Source of the DNA: Pseudisothecium myosuroides | Lineage: Eukaryota > Streptophyta > Bryopsida > Hypnales > Lembophyllaceae | Reading direction: 5' to 3' | Assembly (NCBI GenBank): GCA_951799445.1 | Contig: OX637287.1 | Coordinates: 40,019,724-40,083,723 of the forward strand | DNA length: 64,000 bases | In this document: positions 12,504 to 24,569 of the stretch, in pieces | Layout: every line of letters starts with the position of its first letter | How positions within the stretch are numbered: position 1 is the first letter of the stretch | Notes under the pieces: model-generated | Told to the model about the DNA's origin: nothing | Database searches by the model: none | Seen by the model: the letters and a program-made list of their open reading frames with translations, nothing else | Translations under genes and position numbers: made by a program

Positions 12504-13664
12504 CTCCCTCCGTCCCAAAATAAATTCAGGGTTTCCAAATATACTTGTCCCAAATTAAATTCGGTGTTTCAGTGGTTCATGGAAATACAACTCTAGATGT
12601 GCTTCATAGAGTCTGTGAATGTTAGACTACGGTGTGCATACATTAGACATGTGTTACAAAGTGCTCACTAAGAATCCTTACACGGGAAATAAACAAAAAA
12701 TAATCCGTAAAATGAAGCAAAACACACCATCACTGATCACAGGAAGATGAGTTGCAATGAGAAGAGATGGAGGGACAACCGAAATTACCACAAACAATGA
12801 ATCTCCAACGAAGCCCTTGATGGTCGAAATCCCATGCAATTATGGATACAACGTTATGCAACAATCATACCATGGCACTGTTGAGCAGCAAGAAACAAAT
12901 TGAACAACTTCAACTTCATCTAAATTTCAATTCCAATCTTCAAATTACGTATCCCCACATTACCGATCACCAACTCCAAAGCTTCGGGAACTTTCGCTCC
13001 AATATAGAAGATTCTCGCTCCCAATCGAGGATACAGACAGTCACGGGAACACACAGAAAGATGCTTCAACAAAAGTCATGAATTGAATCAAATGGACTTT
13101 GAGCTTGCATTGAACAATCGCTTTTGAGCAGATAGGAACGAACGGTCCAAATTCAGCTAGTCAAGAGGATAACAAATCTCTTGTTGAAAGAATTAATTGG
13201 TTGATGTAATTGTGGTTCTAAGAGAACGTTGAGAAAATGAAGACGGATGGCAATCAGACGTTTTGAACTTGTGCTGTTGCGGGGACTTCATGGAACAAAC
13301 GTGGACAAGAGTTAGCTCAGAGGAGCCCCTGATCAAAGTAGCCTGGCCAAAGTTTCGTGGAGTTGAAATCCGGGACATCATCGGAATGGAATAGAGAGGG
13401 TGTTATCGGACGTCACTACACCAGCGGTGGGAAAAGATTGATTGAAATTCACAGTACCGGAGCAGTTCTCAAAAGGGGTACAATTTGTTAATTTCACCAT
13501 TTATTTTTAACATGCACCTCTTCATTGTTGAATTTCATTCATTCATGTCCAGTGGGGTTGACTAGAAACTACACTAACTACTCAATCACCTAAGGATACA
13601 AGCTACTCACGCACTAATCTAGTCATTTCCAAGAAACCCTTGATTTATTTCGGGACACAGGGAG
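12504..13664. mobile_element. Stowaway-like element, 1161 bp
   Basis: Begins TA-CTCCCTCCGTCCCAAAATAA and ends in the matching inverted repeat (reverse complement CTCCCTGTGTCCCGAAATAA) plus TA. The inverted repeats run about 40 bp with mismatches and include AGGGTTTC. CTCCCTCCGTCCC is the classic plant Stowaway/mariner terminus. Internal ORFs are short and lack transposase motifs, so it is non-autonomous. It is long for a MITE. Confidence 0.85.
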
Positions 13665-13999
13665 TAATTTCTAATGTAGGAGAGGTACATCACAAGCACT
13701 TGAAAGCATATGGAAAAATTGGCAACAATGGTAACTTCTTGGTAGTTGATCCACAATTTGTAACCTAATGTGAAAGCACTTGTTAAAATAGAGATGTCAC
13801 TTAAGATTTTGTTAGCCAAGTCAAAGGACATGACACAACAAGAGCTAGCTACTTATTTTAAACCCTCTATTGCACCCAAAAGTACGATGCATATAAGAAC
13901 ATGCATACCAAACAATTAGGACAGAAGTGCATAACTATTCCTCACATTCTTTACATCCCTCATTGCGGATTCTATTCAAATACACAATTTCTCAACATC

Positions 14000-15521
14000 C
14001 ACTACAAGAAAAAGGGCCCTTTCACAACCAACTGAACAATGACTGAGTGTCAAAAATGACTATAGTACAACTGCAACTCAGTAATTGCACATGCAGTGTG
14101 ATGGGGCAGAGGACTAGTCATTCTGTAGTCATATGGATGAAGATTGTGGCGGTCGTAATCAAGCACTCCTTTCATCCGGTGATTTTCAATGAGTAACTCA
14201 TTCAAAGGCGTGACGTGGACCTCTAAAGCCCTGTGGTCCATCGTCTTAGTCATAGATCAGTTGCGCTCCGACTGCGTAATGACTGTCTATATCTCCGTGA
14301 ACGGCTACAACATTACTTGAAAATGACTGCAGAGCCCAAGTGTGAACTACCGTACTTAGGCAATCATTTTCAATCCATTTAGCAAATTTGTCTATAACTT
14401 TTGATCTGAGGCTCAAAATGTAAAATGGATTTTTGAAGATGAAAGTGAGATTGATTTCTTGATTTTTATTAGTTCAAAGTTTTTTGGAAAAAATTAATCT
14501 ACTATACCTCAATGAAGTCTAAAATATTATTTATAACACAATTCCTACATTTTACATATCCCACATCGTTTGTCTAGCCTACTACTACCCTACTTCTATA
14601 AAAGGCTTGTCATTTAATCTCTTCATACTTACCCACTAAGTGGATTTGGAAGTCATGCAAGACATAAGCCAAATATGGTGTATATTGTATGATGTATTGT
14701 ATATGGTGTATTGTATTTTGTATATTATGTATTGTATTTGATATATGGTATATATTGTATGATGTATTGTATATGGTGTATTGTATTTTGTATATTATGT
14801 ATTGTATTTGATATATGGTATATATTGTATGATGTATTGTATATGGTGTATTGTATTTTGTATATTATGTATTGTATTTGATATATGGTATATATTGTAT
14901 GATGTATTGTATATGGTGTATTGTAAATTGTATTTGACATATGGTATATATTGTATGATGTATTGTATACTATATTTGGTGTATTGTATTTGGTATATGG
15001 TGTATTACTGTGAAACTTTGAATGTATTCATATGTGACTATAAAATGACTAGTCCCCGTTTATACTCGGAAACGACTACGAGAGTCACTTAAAAATGATT
15101 GGACAATCTTGAAAGCACATCCTACAAATGACAGGACACGTGTCAAAGCGTCATTCGTGCATTGAAGATAAAATTGCAACAATAACTAAAGAATGACTGG
15201 ACACGTGTCAGCCTTGCATTGGTCAACACAACTCCCTTACAACTACAAAATGACTATAGAATGACTCACGCCAAGGTCCACGTCAGCAGCGGTCGACCAA
15301 ATTTTTCAAAAAATGGGCAACTGCTCGACCTTTCCAAAAAATTTCATCCTTTAGCTTCATGGATGAACATCCATCTAGTGATATAAAAACCCCAGTCATT
15401 GTCATAAAGGACTTGTCCACAATGACTGGGGCTCCAAAAAAATGAACACAGTCATAGATGTCCTAAATGACTGAAAACGCAGTCATTTACGTAGTTATAA
15501 AATGCTGAAATTCTTGTAGTG
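14000..15521. mobile_element. Non-autonomous CACTA (En/Spm) element, 1522 bp
   Basis: Starts CACTACAAGAAA and ends TTCTTGTAGTG, the standard plant CACTA terminus, with a 3-bp target duplication ATC on both sides (13997-13999 and 15522-15524). Subterminal regions are studded with variants of AATGACT (for example AATGACTGGACACGTGTCA), as expected for transposase-binding subterminal repeats. The centre carries a 70-bp tandem array. No transposase. Confidence 0.9.
14681..15005 (+). repeat. 70-bp AT-rich minisatellite inside CACTA element
   Basis: A roughly 70-base unit made of TATTGTA/TATATGG words repeats nearly perfectly; the word GATGTATTGT recurs at 14691, 14761, 14831 and 14901, then at a shortened spacing at 14957. 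It creates artefactual Tyr/Ile-rich open frames on both strands. Confidence 0.92.
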
Positions 15522-15524
15522 ATC

Positions 15525-16073
15525 TTCATGCATTGTTCATCCACTAGAGCATCCCCAGTCATCCTTCAAATGGTATTAGTGAACTCCAATTTGGCAATTC
15601 TTGGCTTCGCGGGTGAAATTCCGATGCCATATAAATGGGCTTGAGAAATTTTGAACTCTCCCTTGCTATGTAGGTTCTCTTTGGAGGCCTTTTCAAAAAG
15701 AAAAGACAAACTAAAAAATTTGAAGGACAATAGGGGATGGTCTTATATCATCCATGATCTTTTAGTCTTTATCAAAATTATTCTAAGTAACTCAAATTTG
15801 AAGCATGGGCGTGGCAAATTGTGCCTCAAAATGTAAACAGGCTTAGAAATTTTCATTTTCATTTTTTATTTATAACAGACTGCTTGAAACACATCCTAAA
15901 TTGAATGAGTATCATCCCTTTTTTTCATTCACAACGACTAATTCTCCCACCCCTTGATGATCCTGAGCATTTGGCAATTGAATCCCTCCAACTTCATTTT
16001 TGTTGCCACTAGTGAGATAAGTTTCTTCTTATGTATAAGTGTAGACATGCCACAAAACAGCCTCAACAAGCAT
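15525..16073. other. AT-rich spacer, nothing recognised
   Basis: No coding character, splice-matched exon or repeat end was seen between the CACTA element and the kinase remnant. Confidence 0.4.
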
Positions 16074-16076
16074 CTA

Positions 16077-17745
16077 TTTTAATGGGAGAGCAGAAATAAG
16101 CTTGTCGAGGTTGCCTTGCGGCATGTAGTCATACACCAGAAGAAACTCGCCTTGCTCGTGGCAACAACCCTGCATACACACCAGATTGCCGTGACCAATC
16201 TTGTTGATGATCACCACAATGACCTCCGCCAGAAACTCACGCTCGCCCTGATGGGACTTCAGCGCCACGGGCTTGACAGCCTTGTACTGTTGGTTGCCCG
16301 GCAGGAGCCTTTGTACACACTCCCAAAGCCTCCTTGCGCCAGCGCTTGCTAGCTTGGGATCAAAGTTCTTTGTGGCCATGGCCAGTTCCTTACATGTGAA
16401 CTTGTGCGCATTTGTACAGCCGGGTACATGAACCTTACGAATTTTTGCATCCTATTGAGCTTAGGTCAACTTTGGGAGGCCTGTGTGCACTCAAAAATGA
16501 ACAGAATTTTGAATTTCGAATTGTGTTGGAATCACACTGAAGTCTATTTTATCATCATTACAAACACACATATGTAATTGAAAATCATACAAAGAGTTTG
16601 AGGTTTTCTATACACTATGTATTATCTAATGTTGCCAACATTTGTGAAAGTTACAACTTGTATTCAATGGTACATATAAGAAATGAACCTTCACAATTGC
16701 TTAAGAGATACTTGATAACATACCACTTGAATTGCTTGTATGATTTCTTGCTTGTTCTTCACCCCATTGCAAAAAAACTTTGACTATCTTCCAAAGGTTC
16801 TCTATGAAATGGTAGATAGTGTATAAAAGAAATTCAAATTTTTGTATGATTTGAAATTATTCATTTTTCACTTGTTATGAAGTTGAAGTGCACTTCATTG
16901 CAATTCCAATGCAATTTGAAATTCCAAAATCGGTTCATTTTTGAGCATGCTAGATTGCTAGAGCTTCCTGAAGTTGATGAACTTTCTAGAGAAAACTGAC
17001 TGGAAAATTCGTAAGGTTCCTGTACCTGACTGTACTGTACAGGAGTGGATGGCCGCCATGGCTGTGAGCGACGAACAGATGGCTCAGAGGACAGTCAGGG
17101 TCACTGACATCATTAACATTCAGAGTTTGCGATGAAGCATCAACACTTGCAACTGTTAGTATCCACTGGTCTGCTTCTAGGAGATCCCAACTGGTCGAAT
17201 TCATGCTGTTGATGTCGATCCCGATGTGAAACCCTCCATTCGGGTCTCAGAACTGCGGGCTCTTCACGAATTGAAGTCGAATTCGACTGCAAAAGTGTGC
17301 GATTCAGGGTCGCCGTTGGATGTGGCGTTGAGTAGTCCCATGTAGCCTCCATCGCCGCTCAGAGATACGTTCGGGTGGGGAAGCACAGAGAAGGTGAATC
17401 CTCCCAGAGTGTTACATGAGAATACTCGATAGCCCAGCTGGTCCAGCTGACTAGGAGGAGACACTCCAATATCATGGCTACGAATTTAGTGCTGCAGGAG
17501 AACATGGGACCAGTTGCGTTCTTCCGGGCGTTCTTCTTGAACCGGATCGTTGCTGAGTGGAGACACCGCTGCGATGATTCCGTGCTCGGGGTCTCAAACG
17601 GAGTCCGTAACCCATGGAGCAGAATCTGCGGAAACCCATTATGTTGGCGAAGGGTTCTGACGTCTGCTCGATCAGCGTCGGCATGGCAACGAAGTACGTT
17701 GTCCCGCAGCGACAATACAACACAAACCAGCACGATATGACTCAT
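16077..17745 (-). pseudogene. L-type lectin receptor kinase pseudogene
   Basis: Remnant of a plasma-membrane receptor kinase with an extracellular legume-lectin domain. Minus strand: lectin-like sequence from about 17745 to 16986, with GYMGLLN and HTFAVEFD (17464-17264), then a stop and frame change, then FHIGIDIN and STSWDLLEADQW (about 17240-17150). After about 600 bp, a kinase N-lobe piece follows (16379-16077): ATKNFDPKL, SHQGEREFLAEV, LLVYDYMPQGNLDKLIS. The ATP-binding loop GGFGSVYKG is present only in another frame, so there is a frameshift there too. The kinase stops before the catalytic loop and no transmembrane segment was found. Clearly broken in at least three places. Confidence 0.85.
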
Positions 17746-17749
17746 GTCT

Positions 17750-18272
17750 TGGAGAGGGAGCCCCAGGAATTGAGACTTTTCTCACTCCTTGCCACTCGAG
17801 GCCTTGTCCAGAATTCGATTCGCACCAGAATTTGACTTGGGATGAAGTCAGGAGTGGTTGAATTGATTTCGGTGCAACGGACAAACTGGAACTACTGGAA
17901 CGTAGACAGATCCCACTCACTCAGATCAATGAGCTAGAACATGCATTGCAGCATCATGATTGGAAATAGCGGAGTTGCTCACAACCACCTGCAGTTGTCT
18001 GATCTGGCGATGCTCCAAATTGGAACATGGAACAAGTTGCAAAGCTCTTCCCAGATGGAGCAGCAAGCGCCAGGTCTTAGAGGCACAGGCTAGCTGGTGA
18101 CTGAAACTCCAGCCTGTGCGCAATTTCCATTCTTGGCCACAACCTAAACTGGCTCTGGCCACAACCTAAACTTCTCCCTGGACCTTCCTCAAACTCACAT
18201 CTGTAATTGGTAAGATAACATGTTCCCTGACGTTGCTCAAGTCGGTTGATCATGAGTAAGATCAATAATATT
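17750..18272. other. Spacer, possible upstream remains of the lectin kinase
   Basis: Contains only short frames. It may include the decayed signal-peptide end of the lectin kinase pseudogene, but no signal sequence could be picked out. Confidence 0.35.
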
Positions 18273-18342
18273 TTAACCCTTCAACGTCACAGCCAGCCCC
18301 TCGGGCTGATTTTTCACAGAAACTGTGACAGTAAAGGGTTAA
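18273..18342. mobile_element. 70-bp TTAA-flanked hairpin element
   Basis: Starts TTAACCCTTCAACGTCACAG and ends in its near inverse (reverse complement TTAACCCTTTACTGTCACAG), leaving a loop of about 30 bases. The ends resemble the 42460 element (TTAACCCTTAAACG). A minimal TTAA-type MITE. Confidence 0.6.
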
Positions 18343-18607
18343 ACTTCAACAGCACACTGATTGAACTTACATATGATCTAGCACTTGCCATCATTTTCTT
18401 CACACTGTTGCCACGTTACCGAAAAAATCAAATCAGGTATTAGATTGTATATAGCGCAACTCGAACCAGGAGACTGATTGTGGAATGTACTTAGACATTA
18501 TGATAGTTCAAGTGCCAAACTTACTCATAAGGTATTCACATACTGCAATTCTAGTGTATTGGAATTCTAAAAGCCACGAGAGTGGGTTCCCTATCTTAAC
18601 AGTTGCT

Positions 18608-21600
18608 TTACACATCAGGATCATCATACGTAAGCCATTTCACATATCGTTGGAGCGAATACTCCACCCTGGCTTTCGCATCTTCCATCACTTCGAAGTT
18701 CCAAAACGCTCCATACAAACGCTCAAACGCCAACGGTTCCAGTCTTGCAGCGATGCGGTGGACGTGACTGGCTGACAAAGGAATGAAGTTGGGGTAGGAA
18801 CGCATCACACTTACAGTGGTGTGGTCCAACGCATTAACCTGCACAAACGTTAAAGAACTCAAAAGCATGAGTGCCGTAGCTTCAATGTAACCCCAAACCC
18901 TAAAGGTAAAGCTTTTCATGGCATCTCCATCGTCCCACTTCGTCCAACGTAGAAGGAACAAAAGGAACTTTGCTTGCAAGTGGCGTTAGAAAAAATATAT
19001 GAGAATTTGGACCTTGACTAGCTCCCCGCATCTGAATTGTGGTGTCAACTTGTAAAACATTCAAACTTTCATAACCCGTTATGTCATGTAGGAATAACAA
19101 TAGGAGCAGTTTTGAAGCAAAGAAGCGTGCCTATTCAAACATAGTAATGACACTACTGAGAGGAAAATGACAATGTTGGGAAAAAATAGTTGAGAGGAAT
19201 GGTGCCACTTGTTCATGAAACCATGGGAACCATTTCATGAATATTTCTCATCAACACACAGTGAGTACAATTAAAAGCTCATTAAATGAGTCCAATTGAA
19301 ATCTTACTGTTATAACGTCCCCTGTTAGCAAGGCCCCTTGGCCATCCACGGCATCCGCCCAATGGAGGATCTGGCCTCCTGCAAAGTGGCCTCCCAGGTG
19401 TATCAAAGTGGCCCCTTCCAGCACTCGGAGTGATTCACCAGACCAAAACTTCACATTCTCGTGCTCCCACATCACCCACTTTCGGTCTCTGTACCAGCAA
19501 TTTCCGTGTTAACAAATGGGATCCCCAAGTATAGTTACAAAGAAACGAGAAAAAAAAGCCACAATACTTTCCTCTTGCCCCCTCAGGGTTCGTTTGCACT
19601 ACTTTGTATGTTAGTTTTTCCTCTAGCGTTTCTTCCTCAAAAAACCCTGCAAATGGAAAACCCCAATCTGGCCTTCAAGGTGCTCTTCAAAAACGCTAAT
19701 AAATCATACACCCTAGTAGGATTTGGGTGAAAAGTCTGGAATGGTCGCTAATCCCTGGAAGCTATCTGGTCGAAATTTACAGAAAAAGATTCACTATTGG
19801 TTGATGTTATGGACCTTCAGTTTTATAAATACACAAGAGTCCTCTCTACTCAAGAATGCGCTTTACTGCCTTCGATACTGGCAAGTCCTCTACTATGCTC
19901 AATTCTCCTTTGACTGTCACGCCGAGATTTCACAACCATGACATGACACTGTTTTGTGAAATCAAGGGAGGCCTCATAAAAGGGAAGAAGCAAGCAAAAC
20001 AGGAATAACAGACGCAAGAAGAACTCCACAACTTTCATGAAATTCAGGAATAATGAATGAGATTATTCCAGTACTTACTTCTCATGAATATAAACAGGGA
20101 CATTGCCAAAGGCGGAACTCCACTGCGCATTGTTGGCATAATAATGCGGATGGGAAATGGCAATGGCCTTGAGTCCACCCAGTGCTTTTATAATGTCGAT
20201 GGTCGCTTCATCCAAGAGCGGTACACAATCCCATAAGATATTCCCATCTGAAACAAGCAGTGCAGTGAGCATTGTCAAATTAAGTTCCAGCTGTAATCGC
20301 CGCGCATGTACAAATTGCCAACCCAAAAGCTCAACCAATGGATAGATGTTGAGGAGGAGGATCTAGACCACATTAACATCTACTTGGTTCACGTGCTAGT
20401 TTTTATTATGTATCAAAAGAACTCTCAAATTTTGTAACTTTTCGCTTTGATTATCCATATATTTTAATTATTCTCTGGTGCCTTGGGAACCCTCTGCCAT
20501 TCTCTAAAATATCAAAATCGGAATAACACACTATGCTTCGTACCAAAAGTGGTGATTTAGGGTGTTCCTAGCTAGCACTGGCTCGCAGGCAGTTGCACAT
20601 CATCTCTTAGGCCAACTTTCGCACATCATTGCCATGAAATTGTAAAACCCTAGCCACGAAATGCAAATTAACTAAGGTAGGGACACCCGAAATCACAAGG
20701 ACACCACCCTAGAATCTCAGATAATAGGCACACGTTGAGTAAGAGGAACTACACGACCTCCACATCTGCTCAAGCGACAGTTTTTAAACCAAGACTTTGC
20801 ACCTTCCTAATTTTTGCATACGGCATCCAAATGCCACATTCTATATATGGTGCGTTGGAACCCTCTTTCATATACCAACAACAGCATATCAAAATTTTAA
20901 CCAGTGTAACTATGCATAGCAAGCAAATTTGGGTGTCCTTACGCTCCAACCCTAAACCCTACGAATGCAAGATCCAGAGGCGAAGGAGTTACGTGCAGTC
21001 TGCACGAGGAAAGCGCGCTGTCCGACGCCGACTTGCGGCACCGTGTTGAAAGCGTACAATCCAGGCTCAAACTTGGTCCACCTGTTCATGTAGTCGCCAT
21101 TCTTCAGCTGAGCGTTGCTCGTCCATTGCTGCCCGCCTCTAGTACAAATTCAAACCACGGGAATTAACTTCAGCACGCAGCAGGAATGATCCATCTCTTA
21201 CAACCCCAGGAATCATGTCAACAGTGGGTTTCAGGGAAGTTGAGAAACACGATTAACGTGCTTTTCAGACTCATATATATTCCTCTAATTGCAGAAACGC
21301 GGTTCCAATGCCGAAAAGATGAGTTTCCAAATCTGAAAATCGTCACCCACTGAATACCAATTTCCAAGTTCGGAAGAGCAGTGGAAGAGTGCGTCACTAG
21401 GAAGGAAGGATCCATCTCTTACAACCCCAGGAATCATATCATTAGTGGGATTCAGAGAAGTTCAGAATTAAAGCCAATGAACGTGCTTTTCAGACTAATC
21501 TTCCTCTCAATACAGAAATGCGGCTTCAATGCCAAAACATCTTTGATGCGTTTCCAATCTTGAAAATCGTGACCCACTGGACATCAATTTCCAAATTTGG

Positions 21601-22402
21601 AAGAGCAGTGGAAGAAGGGACCTAAATATACAGTACAATCGGAATTGACAGTATGTAGAGATTTCAGACTCCGCTTCTCAAAGCTCAGACCTGTATGCGG
21701 TTTCAATGCCCAAAAGCTGAGTTTCCAAAGCTGAAAATCGTGACCCACTGGATGTCCATTTCCAAATTCGGAAGACCAGTGGAAACTAAGGTGCGTCACA
21801 CATGCAGGAAGGAAAGATCCATCTCTTACAACACCAGGCATCATGTCAATAGTGGGTTTCAGAGAAATTCAGAAAACCAAATCAACTAGATTTCATTTCA
21901 GACTCCTCTTCCTCAAAATTCAGTAATGCTGTATCAATGCCCAAAGATGAACTTTCCAATCTTGAAAATCGTGACCCACTCACTAGACACCCATTTCCAA
22001 ATTTGGAAGAGCAATGGGAGACATCATGCAGAAAAGTTGGGCGAGATTATTTGGATTCCTAGCTAGCTTTTTTGACAGCAATCTAACATAGACTCATAGA
22101 GGCCATTTCAGTGTCATTTTGGCGTTCACTTCGATACTGAGGTTGTACCTGATGGAGTGCGTCACTTAAGTTGCGTTACTCATGAGATCAGCTCCCAAGA
22201 TGGAACGCAACTGAAGTGGCGACTACTGTAGCTCTGCAAGTTAAGGGAAGTCAGACTGGGTGATGGATATGATGGCTTCAGCTTACTTGGGCACCGCTTG
22301 GCGTTCGTCGACGCAAATGGGGCACAGCTGCGGCAAATTCTCGAGGGGCGAGAATTGCACGCCGCAGCCTTTGCAAACGTGCGCTTGATCGGCTGCATCC
22401 AT
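18608..22402 (-). CDS. Metallo-beta-lactamase-fold hydrolase, zinc-ribbon N-terminus (5 exons)
   Basis: Probable metal-dependent hydrolase; substrate unknown. Exons, 5' to 3': 22402-22287, 21138-20993, 20247-20079, 19488-19308, 18838-18608; 280 aa, phases agree. Residues 10-30 hold CKGC and CPIC, a zinc-ribbon-like pair. The MBL fold follows: FNTVP, GQRAFLVQT, HGNILWDC, then SHPHYY (His120, His122) in place of the usual HxHxDH, GGHFAGG (His178), LLTGD (Asp201), and a C-terminal helical part with MRSYPNFIPLSAS and YGAFWNFE. The missing Asp-His of the metal motif matches the SHPHYY variant I recall from plant and fungal relatives. No transit peptide, so it is probably cytosolic. Kozak-like CCATGG start. 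The first intron holds a tandem repeat. Confidence 0.9.
21180..22020 (-). repeat. Tandem 170-220 bp repeats in intron 1 of the MBL gene
   Basis: About four degenerate head-to-tail copies. The words GATCCATCTCTTACAA (21188, 21409, about 21817) and AAAATCGTGACCCACTG (about 21335, 21562, 21735, 21966) recur in order. Units differ by indels, and the third lacks the first word. Confidence 0.85.
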
Positions 22403-22452
22403 GGCGATGGTGACTCAGTGGAATTAATACTACAAGGCAAGGGCGCAGCGCT

Positions 22453-22462
22453 TCCTTATATA
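22453..22462 (-). promoter_or_regulatory. TATA box of the MBL-fold gene
   Basis: Read on the minus strand, TTATATAAGG lies about 51-60 bases upstream of the ATG at 22402, which would give a 5' UTR of about 25-30 bases. Confidence 0.5.
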
Positions 22463-22662
22463 ACGAGAGCGGCGCCGCCTAAGACGAAGTGAAGCTTCGG
22501 CATTGCATGGCAAGAAATCAGGGCCTGATCAGGTGTGGTTCACTCGGAGGTTCATGCAAAAGGAGAATGAGGTGACTCGCGGCGGAAACCCCCAAAAACC
22601 TTCAATACTGTATAAACAATTCAGTACAACGGTAGAAGTATCTGTTTCCGACAATCCCCATG

Positions 22663-22937
22663 AGGTAGGTACAGCCAAAACCGCCACTTTTTGCTACTGA
22701 GCATATTTACTATTATTAGATTGTTCAAATTTTCATATGTTCTTGTTGGCAAGTGAAAGGAGGTTCCAACGCACCAAAGAACACGGCATTTGGATATTGT
22801 ATGCAAAGATATTAAGAAAACAAAGTTTGGTTCTAAAAGCCGGTTTCTTCCGCATAGGTACAGAATTGATTTTGGAAATGTACACATAGTAAAGATGGCG
22901 GTTTTAAGGTCAGTGGCACATTTGGGTGTACCTACCT
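22663..22937. mobile_element. Short AGGTA-type MITE (copy 2, 275 bp)
   Basis: Ends AGGTAGGTACAGCCAAAA and, inverted, AGGTAGGTACACCCAAA; right flank TA, left flank TG. The interior shares GCACCAAAGAAC and GGATATTGTATGCAAA with the 62371 copy, so the two are the same family. Confidence 0.75.
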
Positions 22938-22939
22938 TA

Positions 22940-24569
22940 TAGGGTGACCTATTGTCGACAACACTTCAATGCACAATTCATTGAAAAAGATTCTTTATTT
23001 GTACCTTCTTGTCCATTCATCTCTCTTGCTTCCCGCCTTGCTTAGCAAGAAGTGCCAAAGCTAAGGTGAGTCTATGAAACCGGAATGGGTCCAAATGAAA
23101 AATTTACATTTATATTGACTAACTTTTGATTCAATCATCCAATCAAAAAACAAATTATATTTTCACAAAGCTAATACAAGCACTCATCTTTGGTAAAAAT
23201 TTCATTCATCTATTCAAAAATGACTTTAAATGAACCTACCCAAGCCTTCAAAAAGCTCCATGGGAGCTTATTTTCTTTTAGGGACTAAAGGACTAACCTC
23301 TAAATTTCCTTATGTCAAAAATTATAAGCTATCTTGAACTTCCATCTTAGAGAGGGTATATACATTTAAATTTTGTATACATGTGTGTTTAACGGATGTT
23401 TTTTGGCACCTATAAGCAATGTCTTTAAAATAGAATTATCCAAAAATATCTCAAAAATATACTTTTGAATGATTTTGTAAATTCTGTATTACTTCTAAAA
23501 ATTTATGATTTTTTAGCTCTAGAGAATAAGATGCACCCTTTAGTAGGACTCGTGTAATATACTACTCTTTTGCCAATGACCTCTTCAAGACTTCTAGATA
23601 ATAGCACTCTCCAAAAAAAGGGTTTAAATCAAGTTTTATTTGTTTTTTAGATTTTGTAACTAAAGGAACTTAAAATTGACTTACATTAAGGTCGCATATA
23701 AAAAATTTGAGATTTTGGGGCAATGTATGTGTGAAAGAAGGGCATGCAAAGTAGAGCAATTGTTTTTATTTAACTAGGCTTCTAACAATATAGCTTTGTC
23801 CGTTTTTTAAGCCCCAAAACACAAATTTCCTTTGTAAGAATGATTTAAAGACTTCAAATTTTAGTTTAGCATTACATCTTCAACATAGGAACAAGATAGG
23901 AAAAAATATACAAATTTTCATAGAAAAATGATGTTCTTCTCCTCTTGCCAAGTTGGGCCCCAAACAAAACACCTAACATTCAAAAAGTTAGATTCCTCAT
24001 AAGTTTGTTTCATTCAAACAAAAAAGCTATAGGAAATAATCAAAATCTAATACTCCACTTTAGATGCCCCTATAATGCTCTAATACTAGATAAGCATTTG
24101 ACATTAAACTTTTCTTCTTTCCAATGAAGTCTTTATTTCTATTCAAGATAATTGTTATTTTTTATATTTTTATTGAAAACAATAAAATTTCAAAACTTTT
24201 AATAAACATATGTATTTACAAATAAAAATAATTTAGAATAGATGACATTTAGAATAGATGCATAAATTTGTGAGTTTTTTGGCACTACAATCCATTTTTA
24301 CTTGCATTTTTACTGAATTTAAAAAAGTTACATTCTAATTTATTTTTCAATTCAATTTTTTCATTTCATCAAATTGTTCCAATTGTATTTTTCTTGAAAC
24401 ACTTGAAAATTTTATACTTGAATAGAATATATAATCTTGGAAACTTGAAATGATGTCTAAAACTTTATTTGAATTTACAGTCAAAACCTAGGTAAACATC
24501 TCAATCATAGAAACCCTCAATTAATAATGATTCTTCTAAAAAAACAATAGTTTTTTTTTGTAGAATCCC
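22940..24569. other. AT-rich desert, no gene seen
   Basis: Very AT-rich, with only short open frames. No recognised coding sequence or complete repeat ends. Confidence 0.45.

Noticed and set aside
14725..15092. Overlapping Tyr/Ile-rich frames on both strands
   Set aside because: Produced by the 70-bp AT minisatellite, not by a gene.
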